Part shown: piece after piece, positions 32,165-42,779 of the stretch
How the letters are laid out: every line of letters begins with the position of its first letter
Numbering within the stretch: the first letter of the stretch is position 1
Assembly (NCBI GenBank): GCA_030052745.1
Contig: JANBVO010000006.1
Span: forward strand, 992,001 to 1,056,000
Reading direction: 5' to 3'
Length of the DNA stretch: 64,000 nucleotides
From: Pleurostoma richardsiae
Taxonomy: Eukaryota > Ascomycota > Sordariomycetes > Calosphaeriales > Pleurostomataceae
Notes under the pieces: model-generated
Databases searched by the model: none
What the model saw: only the letters and a program-made list of their open reading frames with translations
Told to the model about the DNA's origin: nothing
Position numbers and translations under genes: made by a program

Positions 32165-32495
32165 CGGGTGAATTCCCGTCGGCAAATTACCCGACTTGCG
32201 AAATCGCAAAACCGGTTCTTTCGGCAGTTACACCTGCGCTTGTCTCCGTTCCCAACGCGCTCGCGCCTCTATGCGATGGATGCATCTCGTAGAGACTTGC
32301 CTCTCCTTGCAATGTTTAGAGCACAATGAGTTTCGAAGGAAACATGGCCACGGTATTGTGGCAGTTGAAGCCTCGGAGTCTCCGGAGTCGTGACTTGCCA
32401 GAGGAATAAGAACTCGGGAGCTTGAGAGAAGGGCTCGAAGTCGGAGAATTCGAGGGGATTTCTCCATCAATCAGACGACGGGATTCCCGTCGGCA
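32165..32495. promoter_or_regulatory. Two CGG...CCG inverted repeats in the TF/LGD1 intergenic region
   Basis: CGG-N8-CCG occurs at 32165-32178 and CGG-N5-CCG at 32479-32489. Each is embedded in a shared 13-bp block ending ATTCCCGTCGGCA, at 32172-32184 and 32483-32495. A separate palindrome TTGCGA-AA-TCGCAA lies at 32196-32209. Inverted CGG half-sites are the usual targets of Zn2Cys6 dimers. The sites lie about 690 and 370 nt before the LGD1 start. The rest of the gap, 31616-32851, holds a TATAAT-like stretch near 32660 and a strongly pyrimidine-rich leader at about 32710-32845, and no other gene. Confidence 0.5.
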
Positions 32496-32851
32496 GCAGA
32501 GCTTGAGTGATTGTCTCCACCAGAATGCCCCTCCTGCCCCTCCATCCGCGATGCTTCCGCTGTGCTTGCGACGGGCCCAAGATGCGGAGGCGGGGCAGGA
32601 GTGACGATTAGTGGTGTCGATGGTGAGCTTTGCGCGCCGGTAATGGCTCGGATCGTACACATATAATCGTGCATATTTCCGGAGAAGATTCTTCTTTCCT
32701 GCGCCCTCTGTGCTGCTGCCTCCTGTCCTCTCATCTCTTGCTGCTCCTCCGCCGCCGCTACCGTCGTGATACCCTCTCTTCTCTCCAACCCTCCTTTCCT
32801 CCTCCCGTTCCCCCTTCTTCCTCCAGGCTTCTTCCTCGCTCGCGAGCAACA

Positions 32852-34207
32852 ATGTCGACGGACATCACCATCACGGGCTGGACGACCCGCGACGTCCGCT
32901 TCCCCACGTCCCTAGATAAGACGGGCTCGGACGCCATGAACGCCGCGGGCGACTACTCGTCGGCATACTGCATCCTACAGACAGACTCGCCCTACACGGG
33001 CCATGGCATGACCTTCACCATCGGCCGCGGCAACGACATCGTGTGCAAGGCCATCGACAACGTCGCCGACCGCCTGCGCGGCAAGAAGCTCTCTGATCTG
33101 GTCGCTGACTGGGGCAAGACCTGGCGGTACCTCGTCGCCGACAGCCAGCTGCGCTGGATTGGCCCGGAGAAGGGCGTCATCCACCTGGCGCTCGGCGCCG
33201 TCGTCAACGCGGTCTGGGACCTGTGGGCCAAGGTGCTAGGCAAGCCGGTGTGGCGCATCGTCGCCGACATGACGCCCGAGGAGTTCGTGCGGTGCATCGA
33301 CTTCCGGTACATCACCGACGCCGTCACGCCCGACGAGGCCGTGGCCATGCTGCGGGAGGCTGAGGCCGGCAAGGCGCAGCGGGTTGAGGACGCGGAGAAC
33401 AGCCGCGCCGTGCCGGCATACACGACCAGCGCGGGCTGGCTCGGCTACGGCGAGGACAAGATGAAGGCACTGCTGCAGGAGACGCTGAGCAAGGGCTACC
33501 GGCACTTCAAACTCAAGGTGGGCGGCAGCTTGGAGCAGGACCGCCGGCGGCTGGGCATCGCGCGGGAGGTCATCGGCTACGACCGGGGCAACGTGCTCAT
33601 GGTCGACGCCAACCAGGTGTGGTCGGTGCCCGAGGCCATCGAGTACATGGGCCAGCTCAAGGAGTTCAAGCCGTGGTTCATCGAGGAGCCCACCTCGCCC
33701 GACGACATCCTGGGCCACAAGGCGGTGCGCGACGGCCTGCGGCCGCACGGCATCGGCGTCGCCACCGGCGAGATGTGCCAGAACCGCGTCATCTTCAAGC
33801 AGCTGCTCATGGCGGGCGCCATCGACGTGTGCCAGATCGACGCCTGCCGCATGGGCGGCGTCAACGAGGTGCTGGCCGTGCTGCTCATGGCCAAGAAGTA
33901 CGGAGTGCCCATCGTGCCGCACTCGGGCGGCGTCGGACTGCCCGAGTACACGCAGCACCTGAGCACCATCGACTACGTCGTCGTCAGCGGCCGGCTGTCC
34001 GTGCTCGAGTACGTGGACCACCTGCACGAGCACTTCCTGCACCCTGCGGTCATCAAGGACGGCTACTATCAGACGCCCACGGAGGCCGGGTACAGCGTCG
34101 AGATGAAGCCCGAAAGCATGGACCGCTACTCCTTCCCCGGCGAGCCTGGCGTCAGCTGGTGGAGGACGGACGAGGCGAAGCCGATCCTGGAAGGAGAGAA
34201 GTACTAG
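32852..34207 (+). CDS. LGD1: L-galactonate dehydratase, enolase superfamily
   Basis: This is a single exon of 451 aa, the usual length for fungal Lgd1/GaaB. The start at 32852 is preferred over an upstream in-frame ATG because it opens directly with the family N-terminus (TITGWTTRDVRFPTSLDKTG) and follows a CT-rich leader. Superfamily residues are visible: FKLKVGGS with the catalytic KxK, LMVDANQVW, WFIEEPTSPDD and the GVATGEMCQNR metal ligands, then HSGGVGLPEYTQH with a catalytic His. The enzyme dehydrates L-galactonate to 2-keto-3-deoxy-L-galactonate, the second step of fungal D-galacturonate (pectin) catabolism, in the cytosol. The other pathway genes (reductase, aldolase) are not in this window. 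Confidence 0.92.
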   Translation: MSTDITITGWTTRDVRFPTSLDKTGSDAMNAAGDYSSAYCILQTDSPYTGHGMTFTIGRGNDIVCKAIDNVADRLRGKKLSDLVADWGKTWRYLVADSQLRWIGPEKGVIHLALGAVVNAVWDLWAKVLGKPVWRIVADMTPEEFVRCIDFRYITDAVTPDEAVAMLREAEAGKAQRVEDAENSRAVPAYTTSAGWLGYGEDKMKALLQETLSKGYRHFKLKVGGSLEQDRRRLGIAREVIGYDRGNVLMVDANQVWSVPEAIEYMGQLKEFKPWFIEEPTSPDDILGHKAVRDGLRPHGIGVATGEMCQNRVIFKQLLMAGAIDVCQIDACRMGGVNEVLAVLLMAKKYGVPIVPHSGGVGLPEYTQHLSTIDYVVVSGRLSVLEYVDHLHEHFLHPAVIKDGYYQTPTEAGYSVEMKPESMDRYSFPGEPGVSWWRTDEAKPILEGEKY

Positions 34208-34271
34208 AGGACTGAAACTCTGCCATGAAGAAGTTTCGGAAAGGGGTCAAGCACGTTATTTGTGATTGCTT

Positions 34272-34560
34272 GTCCGCAGGGCAACGATGGCATCCTGCAT
34301 AGCTGGACATTGAGGCCAGCTATCCTGAAGGTGGTCATGACACAGAAATGACCGCCTGGTGTTGCATGTATGGGGGTCCGACCTGCTGATCGGTCCGCGA
34401 GGCAACGATGGCATCTCGTATAGCTAGCTGCCATAGGCAGTGGCCGCTATCCCAAAGGCGCAAAAGCCTTGTAGTGATATTTGTTGGAACAGGGGGTCCG
34501 GTCGGGGTAATGGCCGGTCCGCAGGGCAACGATGGCATCCTGTATAATTAGCATTATCCC
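34272..34560. repeat. Tandem repeat, about 121-124 bp unit, 2.4 copies
   Basis: Units begin at 34272, 34393 and 34517 with GTCCGCAGGGCAACGATGGC (or a 2-base variant) followed by ATC and a TATAGCTAGC-like segment. The GCTATCC and GGGGTCCG blocks also recur in units 1 and 2. The third copy is cut off after about 44 bp. The units are clearly diverged outside the first 40 bp. The repeat lies just after the LGD1 stop codon and may be partly in its 3' UTR. Confidence 0.75.
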
Positions 34561-34978
34561 TTAGGAGGATGGCACCAAAAAATATGGTTTACAACATTCT
34601 TTATTATAGTCCATATTCTCCGTCGTGAACCGTACTGCAAGCACGAGCTTTACTATTGTAGGAGCATATGGATCCAAGGCCGGAGCTTGTCGTTCTATGT
34701 TAACCCAAGTTGGATCGTTCTTCTGTTCCTCTTCCTGTGGGCTTGAACTCGAACCGCTGCGTTGTCGGCCGAGCTGCATCCCCGTGCCGACAAGCCAACA
34801 TCATAGATGTCGGTACATCCGGGCGTATAATCGCAAGGGACGAAACAACCCTGGGCTGCAGAGCGAGGACAGTGCCGGCTAGGGAACAAGCGTGCTAGGG
34901 GACGCCGAGGGGACGCGTCTTCGACGTCGACCTGGCGAGGTAGTGCGTAATTGCGGAGAGGATACCCCTGACGAAGTC
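34561..34978. other. Intergenic, 418 nt
   Basis: This lies between the repeat and the deaminase 3' end. A B-box-like stretch on the minus strand near 34745-34765 does not fold into a tRNA. Nothing else was recognised. Confidence 0.4.
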
Positions 34979-35482
34979 TCACTCCTGGATGTGGCCAGCC
35001 TTGGCGACCTGTAGTATCTCCTTCTCAAGGCCTGGCACATGGACGAACCGGATTCCCGCGTTCTCAAGAGCTTGCCTGCCGGTGTTGTTCGCGACGAACT
35101 TCTCCGGCTCCGCCACGCCGGCATAGACGGTCTTGATAGAGCCGGCGAGCCGGAGGATCCTCTCCACACAGGGAAGATTCCCGCTCAGTCTCTTGGAACA
35201 GGGCTCCATAGTGGTGTACAAAGCCATGTCAGATGGCAAGACTTCCTTGAGGCGCTCCTCCGGGACGCCATGCTGGTCTGCCAACTTCATGAAGCAGCAC
35301 TGCTCGGCATGAGTGTTGCCTGGCAGCTCGAGTGTGTAGCCCGAGGCCAGGACGGTGTTGGTGGAGAGGTCTACCAGGACGGCGCCGACTCTGTAGTTGG
35401 TGGGCTTTGGGGGAGACTTCTTCGCCAAGCTGAGGGCATATTCCAGAAAAGCTGTGTGGTCGCCAGCCGCTATGTCTCCCAT
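34979..35482 (-). CDS. Cytidine-deaminase-fold protein, Rib2/RibD-like
   Basis: This single-exon ORF is 167 aa from the ATG at 35482; an upstream TTG-started extension was dropped. The zinc-binding deaminase signature is present as NTHAEQCC and TTMEPCSKRLSGNLPCVERIL, that is HAE followed by PC and a further Cys, embedded in NYRVGAVLVDLSTNTVLASGYT. The C-terminal part contains TVYAGVAEPEKFV and GIRFVHVPGLE. This arrangement matches diaminohydroxyphosphoribosylamino-pyrimidine (DRAP) deaminases of riboflavin synthesis, which in yeast form one domain of Rib2; standalone versions occur in filamentous fungi. The fold is firm and the riboflavin role is inference. It is head-to-head with the J-protein gene (306 nt between starts). 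Confidence 0.82.
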   Translation of the reverse strand: MGDIAAGDHTAFLEYALSLAKKSPPKPTNYRVGAVLVDLSTNTVLASGYTLELPGNTHAEQCCFMKLADQHGVPEERLKEVLPSDMALYTTMEPCSKRLSGNLPCVERILRLAGSIKTVYAGVAEPEKFVANNTGRQALENAGIRFVHVPGLEKEILQVAKAGHIQE

Positions 35483-35788
35483 CTCTGACTGCCGGATTTC
35501 TGAGACTTCAGAACAAGCTAGCAATGATAACTACAGCAGTATTTCAAACGAATGTTTTCGTGTAAGTCCAAAAACTGAGTGAAGCAGGCAAGACGATGAT
35601 GATTGGATCAAGTTTGCTGCCCGACCGAGCATGTCTTCCTAGATACCAGTCGGCACTGAAGCCGGCCCCACCTCCCACATTGAGCCCCCCCGGAGCTGCC
35701 TCCCACTTAACGCGTCTAGGCGCGTCATGACGGATTCTGGGGACTTTCATCATCCAAACGCCGCAAAAAGTCTGGCAACAAAGCAAGC

Positions 35789-36815
35789 ATGTCAGATTAC
35801 GAGGATGTCGTCGATGGCGAGCCACCGTCCATAAATCCTTATGATGTCCTCGGCCTTGAAGACAAGAATGCGACGGCCGAGCAGATCAAGACGGCGTACA
35901 GGAAAGCCGCTTTGAAGAACCATCCCGGTAGGCATATGCGCTCTCTACCAAACGAAGCCTGCCCTCGTCCTCCATTCGTGCATTGTGCTGATCAGGTCCA
36001 AAGACAAGGTCCCGGACCACCAAAGAACCGACGCCCATTCCAAGTTCCAGGCCATTGCTTTCGCCTATGCCGTCCTCTCTGATCCCGTGCGCCGCAAGCG
36101 CTACGACGCGACGGGCTCGACGTCCGAGTCCATCGTCGACGCCGACGACTTCAACTGGAGCGAGTTCTACCGCGAGCAGTTCCGCGACGCCATTTCCGCC
36201 GATGCGATTGAGAAGTTTGCGAAGAAGTACAAGGGCTCGGACGAGGAGAAGGATGATGTGCTGGTCGCCTACGAGGAGCACGAGGGCGACATGGACATGG
36301 TCTACGAAAGCGTGATGCTCAGCGACGTGCTGCAGGACGACGAGCGCTTCAGGTCCATCATCGATGAGGCCATCGCCAGCGGCGACGTCCCTGGCTTCCC
36401 GAAGTACACGGGCGAGAGCAAGAAGTCGAGGGCGGCGCGCGTCAAGGCCGCCAAGACGGAGGCGGCGGAGGCGGAGGAGTATGCGAAAGAGCTCGGGGTG
36501 CACGACAAGCTCTTCGGTGAGAAGGAGAAAAAGGGGAAGGGTAAGGGCAAAGCAAAGAGCAAAGACAACTCGGAGGATGCTCTCGCAGCCCTTATCAAGA
36601 AGCGACAGCAGGACCGAGGCAGCAGCTTCCTGGACAGCCTGGCGGAGAAATACGGGGCCACTCCGAAGAGCAAGAAGGGAAAGAAGAGGGCTGCGGAGGA
36701 CGAAGAGGAGCCGTCGGAGGAGGCCTTCCAGGCTGCCGCTGCTCGCCTCAATAAGAAGAGCAAGCCTGCGGAGAGTGCCGGGGGAAAGACAGGTACGAAG
36801 AAAACACGGCGATGA
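35789..36815 (+). CDS. J-domain protein, DNAJC9-like
   Basis: Exons are 35789-35927 and 36004-36815, with a 76-nt intron ending at an AAG acceptor, which restores the HPDK motif across the junction; 316 aa. The J domain (residues about 15-85) has NPYDVLGLEDKNATAEQIKTAY (split here as NPYDVLGLEDKN and ATAEQIKTAYRKAAL), HPDK and FAYAVLSDPVRRKRYD. A DNAJC9-type region follows, with DDFNWSEFYREQF, KKYKGSDEEKDDVL and MDMVYESVMLSDV. The C-terminus is Lys/Glu-rich with nuclear-signal-like KSKKGKKR. DNAJC9 relatives recruit Hsp70 and chaperone histones H3-H4 in the nucleus; yeast lacks a close equivalent. The histone role here is inferred from the family. Confidence 0.9.
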
Positions 36816-37292
36816 ACGCTTTGGCAACTTGTATTACTTTCTCATGTGAGAGCGACGATGATTTGGAGTTTACGGGAATGGGCTCGGAATCAAATACCAG
36901 GGATAAAACTAGTTTTATAGTCGACAATGAATCCATGCGCAATCTTCCTTTTCTCCCTCTTTAACCCTCTGATCATTGCGCTCACTGTTTGAAATTAATG
37001 CGTGGAATGGTAGTTACTGCAACTAAGGTGCGAAGTGCTCCAGTAGATGAGGCACTTTCACAGGCGTTAGCCGCTGATAATCCCCCGGCCAACACCGCCG
37101 GTTGGCGGGGGTGTTAGGCAGCTCCGGCCACTCTAACCTGGACTGTCGCGTCACGTCGTCGCGCGACTCTCGACCTTATCTTGCTGGGTACGCAACGCTA
37201 GACAATTCCTACGAGCTGCAAAACTCGTTCGGAAACAATTGGCCCAGGAGCACCATGCCCGCAGGTGTCACTGACGGCTCGCCGACAATGCC
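36816..37292. other. Intergenic, 477 nt, with a GC-rich hairpin
   Basis: At 37082-37111 an inverted repeat (CCCCCGGCCAAC, a 7-nt loop, GTTGGCGGGGG) can form an 11-bp stem with one bulged base, about 180 nt before the STN1 start. No ORF is supported. Confidence 0.45.
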
Positions 37293-38231
37293 ATGACCGG
37301 AGGAGCCGAGGAAAAAGCCCCGATCTACCCGCAATACTGCTTCCGCCTCTCGCCGACAATCAGTAGGTGGTGCCCTCTCCGAGCGGCGGACATTGAGCGC
37401 CTCACTTCACACCCCGGGTTTGCAGGTCAGTCCGCGGTCCCCTCTTCTCACTTGAGCGACTGTTATGGCAACGACTCCGAGACTGACTGACCCTCATGGG
37501 ATTCAGGGCAAGACCTGTTCTTCTACCTCAACCATCCTATCAAATGGGCCCGAGTCGCTGGTGTCGTGGTGGCCATCGACGAGTATTACGGCCGCCGAAT
37601 ATACACGATCGATGACAGCAGCGGCGCATGCATCGAGTGCACGGTGACAGCCCCTGTGACGCAGCCTGCCGTGGCAGGTGTAACGGCGGCCGGAGCTGCA
37701 ACGGGGAACGCGACGGGCACCACATCGAAACCGACATCGACGTCGCGTCCCGAAGGGGGCCAGGCAAAGGAAGAAACCAAGCAGTCTGTGAAGGCAGAAC
37801 CTCCACAGGTCCCGATCCCTGACGGCCTCGACGTGGGCAGCATAGTGGACGTCAAGGGAGGGCTCAAGCTGTTCCGGGAGTACAAGCAGATCAAGGCCGA
37901 GAAGATCGTCGTCCTGCGCAGCACAGAGCAGGAGGTGGCGTTATGGGAGAAGCTCCGCCAGTTCCACGATGACGTGCTGAGCAAGCCATGGGCTCTTGAG
38001 GACAAACAGGTCCGGAAGTGCCGCAGGGAGGCGGAGAGCGCTGAGCGGGACGCCGAGCGGAAGGCCAGGAAGAAGAAGGCCGCAGAGCGAGAGGCAGCGG
38101 ACCAGCGGACCAGAGTGGAACGGCGGGACAAGGACAGGCCGACAGCCGGGAGAGCGCTGGGGCTGGAGAGGAAGAGGCAGCCGAAGGCGCCGCTGAAATT
38201 GAAGGGGAAATACGATGCGTTGGGGATATGA
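37293..38231 (+). CDS. STN1: Telomere-capping protein Stn1
   Basis: Exons are 37293-37425 and 37507-38231, with an 81-nt intron (GTCAGT donor, CAG acceptor), giving 285 aa. The OB-fold opens with YPQYCFRLSPTISRWCPLRA, then FFYLNHPIKWARVAGVVVAID and RRIYTIDDSSGACIECTV, the Stn1 arrangement in filamentous fungi. A Pro/Thr/Ala insertion interrupts the fold before VGSIVDVKGGLKLFREYKQI, and the protein ends in a long Arg/Lys/Glu helix with ERKARKKKAAEREA. Stn1 forms the CST complex with Ten1 and a Ctc1/Cdc13-like protein on single-stranded telomeric DNA and controls fill-in synthesis. The C-terminal winged-helix part known from yeast is not evident, as in other short Pezizomycotina Stn1 proteins. 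Confidence 0.85.
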
Positions 38232-39598
38232 GCACCGGATTCCCCTCCTACGGCGAGAGCGTTGGAGATCACGATGTTACGACGATACGAATAGGAACCC
38301 TAGGGTACAGTCTACAAGGGAACGGTGCCTCGCGTTGTCGACGGGTCATCTGGCAACGTCCAGTTTAATGCTTTTCGAACAGGATAGAACGGCCTCCACA
38401 GAGGGCAATAGAGCCGCTTTATGCGTCCTCATTACTCTGCATTCCAGTGAGCTGGCGATGCGGATCTCGGCCGGCCGAGTCTCCTGTGGTTCCCGCGACA
38501 ACATATCTGCGTCAGATGTCAGACCTGCCGCCAGCCACCTCGTGGTTTGACGTCTGGAGAGCTCGCGCTTGACGTCAGGAAAGGTCGGTGAGACAATCTC
38601 TTCCCGTTGTCATTAGGAGACACTGCCTGTCAGAGTTGAATGGCACATTACTTGGTCGTGAAGCGATGGCATACGGACAAAGTGATTGTCAAATGCCGCA
38701 AGAGGCTTTCGACGACGCGACCTAGCAGTTCACCCTTCAGAAATGGTCGTCCCCTTTCTCCCTCGTAGGTACTCAACCCATCATAAGTTATCTGCCATTC
38801 CGGAATGCGCAAAGCCCTCCCTAGAAAATGAGAGGCGTGGCTGGGACACCACCTAATATCCACCCCTAGACTACCTCCACCAGAGGTGGATGAAGTAAAA
38901 AGAGCCGCCCGCCGAGAAGAGGCTCAATGGTGTTCAAGCATTACTGCACAGCGCTAGACTTCCCTCTTAAGGAGACTAGGGCGCTCGTTGTCCCCGGTTT
39001 TTGGCTTACGAAGTCGTCGTCGCTGGGCACGCCCGGATCTTGCTTCTTCACCCTCGACAAAATTAAGATCCTCCAGCTTCCCGGTTGAGGATGATCTTTA
39101 CATAACTTGCCTCTACTTAGCTGCAACTATATCGCAATCGATTCCATCTTCTTGCCGGTGTTCTATCTTTAAGACTTGCGTTGCCAGGGGTTTTTTGGTC
39201 GAGAATCCTGCCTCTTGACTTTGCCATCCCACTTAAGTCCAAGGTCCGCATTCCAGCTTTCTTGAAATCAGGGCAACCCCCGAGACATCTTCATTCTTCA
39301 GCATAACGTTGCGCGGGAACTGCCCCCTCTCGAAGAGCCATAGACAGGTCACATGTGGATCTGAGCCAGGGCCAGATCCAGCGCCGAGGAGAGGTAGTTC
39401 CTTTTCGCCGCCAGACCCGTCGTCTGGGAAGCCATCCATCATTCCAGAACTTCCAGGGGTCCATCGCGAGCCATCGCGAGGGATGCAGGGTCTCGACAGA
39501 AATGGCCGTCCAGCCGGGGCCCCTTTCTATATAGAGCGGGAGGCCCCAGCGCTCGCGTGTGCATTGTTTGAGAGGGTTATGGTCTCATTGTTGCCATC
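38232..39598. other. Non-coding stretch, 1.37 kb
   Basis: This lies between STN1 and the GH81 gene. Short ORFs only, without motifs. A purine- and pyrimidine-mixed leader precedes the glucanase start. Confidence 0.4.
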
Positions 39599-42500
39599 AT
39601 GATGAACAAACTCAAACCTCGCTCCTCCTCGGGGCCTATCTCCATGTCACCCCTCGTGAGGATGCTGTGCTGGAGCATATTGCTGACTGCTGTGCAGGTA
39701 GCCCGCGCTCAAGAATGGTGTATCTGTGAGTGTTCTGAGAACGAGAACCACCACGGCCGGGCGAAGACCATCACGCTCTTGCAAACTGTCACCGTCAGGG
39801 AGACCAGGACTATCACCTACCATAGGACTGTCTCGCCTCACGAGACGGTGGTTATCGACCCTCAGGAGACCGTTGGTGCGGACCCTGCAGTGACCTCTGG
39901 TCTAGGTCCTCACGAGTCGGTCATCGAGGATCCGTCAGGAAGCGTTATCGTCCTCGTCCCGGATCCTTCGGGAACATCTGCTGTCGACCCTCAGGAGACT
40001 TACGATCCTCGGGAGAGCTACGCTCCTCAAGGGACCACCGACCCGGTAGTGATCCGTGTATCGACAGTTCCTCTTACTGCCACCGTCCCGATCGTCACGA
40101 GCGTGGTCTCCTCTCAGACCGTGCAGATATTGCCCAGTCTGACAGCATCGATATCCGGCACGTCTGGCACGCTTGTCACGAGTCTCGAGACATCTGGACG
40201 ACCGAGTTCGGTGCCCCTGTTAACGGACGCCATCTCCTCGCCGACTTCCCTGCTGTCGGCGGCAACGTCACTGAGATCAAGCCTGTCATCTTCGGCATCG
40301 GCGTCGGTATCGGCGTCCGTATTGTTTGTGAATCAGAGTTCCACTGCGGTCGGCACTGCGGTTGGCACTGGAGCTAGCACTGGCAGTGCTGTCGAGGCCA
40401 CAAGCGCAATGGCACCCACCACTCTTGTCGACGACATCTTTGTGGCTATCGCAACGGATGCACCCCCGGCAGTGATCAGCCAAAGGAGTGATCATCCAGT
40501 CCCGAGACAGGGTATCATCACTTCAGGGGGGACCACCCTGGCTAGAAGGGCTGCAGGGGATGCATCTTCCTACCCTATCGAGACTAACAAGTTCTATGCC
40601 AACGCCTTCCTCTCCCAGCAGACCTCTCCTAGCTATTTGCATCCTTATGTGCTCAACTGGGTCAGGAACGTTGGTCCGGTTGTGAGCTGGGGCATGGGCG
40701 TGTCTCATGTCGACGCCAGCCAGAGAGTCTACGGCTCAACCAACACCATTGGCGCAGCTTCGTACTTCATCAACCCCATCAACATCCACTCTTTCATCAT
40801 ATCCGCAGCAGGTCTGCAGGGTAATACGGTACTCACCACCCAGAACATCACCGCGGGCTCAGTCCTCGTCAGCCTGGCGCCTGGTGACGGACTGACTCCC
40901 TATGTCCAGTTCCCCTTCGTCCAAGGCGCAGGGTTCGTGACGGCCATCTTCAAGGGCGCCGTCCCATATATCCAGTCCGGCGTCTTCTTCAGGACTGTCA
41001 CCCGCGCCGCGCGGTCCCCCAAGGCCGGTGTGACCAAGTACAGCTTCCTGTTGGAAGACGGCCACACCTGGTACCTCTACGCGCACAACACCAGCGGCAC
41101 CGCCCTGAATCTCCAGGTCGTCAACAACAGCCTGGCGGCCGCCACGGACCCCTTCTACGGGACCATCCAGATCGCCAAGGAGCCCGGCAGCGCCGAGGGG
41201 CTCTATGACGAGGCGTGCGGCGCCTACGCCACGGGCGTCCAGCTCAGCGGGTCTGCGCAGGGCACCGTCGGCACCTACAAGTTCAATTTCGAGAAGGCCG
41301 GGATGAGCGATGCGCCGCTGCTCATGTACGCGCTGCCTCACCATATCGAGTCGTTTGACACTGCCACCTTAGCATCGGTCAACACGTCTGTGCAGCTGCA
41401 GACGACGACGAAGGGCGTGAGCACGGCGGTCCTGGCAGACTCGTGGACCATGATCGAGCCGGAGATGCCGGTCAACATGTCGTTCGCGCCGTGGACCCCC
41501 TCGGCTGGCGCTCTCACAAACATGTCCGCTTCGGTGAAGGCGACCATCCGCGCGGCGGCGGCCGTGGAAGTATCGCAGAACATGTCGACACAGTCCGACC
41601 AGGCGTCAATGTACTACGGCGGCAAGGTACGTGTCTCTTGAATATGCCGAGAGGATACTTTTTAGCTGACATACCTATAGGCACTCAACAAGTTCGCGTG
41701 GATTATCTATGTCATCAATGACATCCTGGGAGATACGGCTCTGGCTCAGGCAGGCCTGGACCAGTTGAAGCAAGCCTTCACCCGTTTCACCAGCAACACG
41801 CAGCAGTATCCGCTAGTCTACGAATGTAAGTTGCCCCATCACCTCCAAGAACAGCCGCATGTTGAGAACATCTCTAACATTTCCATCCGCAGCTGCCTGG
41901 GGAGGCGTCGTCTCGTCCTCGACCTACACGACCGGCGACTCGGGCATGGACTTCGGCAACACCTACTACAACGACCACCACTTCCACTACGGCTACTTCG
42001 TGCTCGCGGCGGCGGTCATCGGCTACCTGGACCCGAGCTGGATGGAGGACAACCGGGCGTACGTCAACACGCTGCTGCGCGACTACGCCAACCCGAGCGA
42101 GTCGGACCCGTGGTTCCCGGTCTGGCGCAGCTTCGACTGGTACCACGGGCACAGCTGGGCGCACGGGCTGTACGACACCATGGACGGCAAGGACCAGGAG
42201 TCCTCCTCCGAGGACGTCATGTCGGCCTACGCGATGAAGATGTGGGGCACGGTCAGCGGCGACGCGGCCATGGCGGCGCGCGGCAACCTGCTGCTGGCGG
42301 TGATGGCGCGGTCGATGGGCAAGTACTACCTGTACCGCAGCGACAACGACGTCGAGCCGTCCGAGTTCATCCCCAACAAGGTGGCGGGCATCCTGTTCGA
42401 GAACAAGATCGACCACACGACCTACTTCGGCACCAACGTCGAGTACATCCAGGGCATCCACATGCTGCCGCTGCTGCCGAGCTCGCCGCTGGTGCGGTCG

Positions 42501-42779
42501 GCGGCGTTCGTGGAGGAGGAGTGGGCGACGTGGTTCAGCGACGGCAGGGCCGACGTCGACGGCGGCTGGCGGGGCATCCTGTACGGCAACCTGGCGACGG
42601 CGGAGCCGGGCACGGCGTGGGACTTCTTCACCTCGAGCAGCTTCGACTCGTCGTACCTGGACGGAGGGGCCAGTCTGACCTGGTATCTGGCTTTTGCTGG
42701 AGGTATGTGTGCTCCCTTGTCCTTCCTGAATACCGACACATGCTAACGAGAACACTTTGCAGCACTGGCCAACGCTTGA
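39599..42779 (+). CDS. Secreted GH81 endo-beta-1,3-glucanase
   Basis: Exons are 39599-41626, 41681-41825, 41893-42702 and 42763-42779, giving 999 aa. A hydrophobic signal segment (MLCWSILLTAVQVARA) is followed by a Thr/Ser/Pro/Val-rich region of about 280 residues with repeated DPQET and PHE units, probably O-glycosylated. The GH81 domain begins near residue 325 (PIETNKFYANAFLSQQTSP). In its second half are YYNDHHFHYGYFVLAA with the catalytic Asp, and SSSEDVMSAYAMKMWG with the catalytic Glu. These enzymes cut beta-1,3-glucan of fungal walls and act in hyphal remodelling, autolysis or attack on other fungi and oomycetes. The final exon codes for only five residues. The Ser/Thr-rich N-terminal extension is unusually long for GH81. 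Confidence 0.94.

Noticed and set aside
32630-32851. In-frame N-terminal extension of LGD1
   Set aside because: It lies in a pyrimidine-rich leader, is low complexity, and family members start at the ATG at 32852.
31616-32851. Galacturonate-responsive TCCNCCAAT site before LGD1
   Set aside because: I searched both strands by eye and found no exact match, so no GaaR-type site is claimed.
34740-34850. Minus-strand tRNA-like A and B boxes
   Set aside because: The B box is close to consensus, but the T-stem and acceptor stem do not pair.
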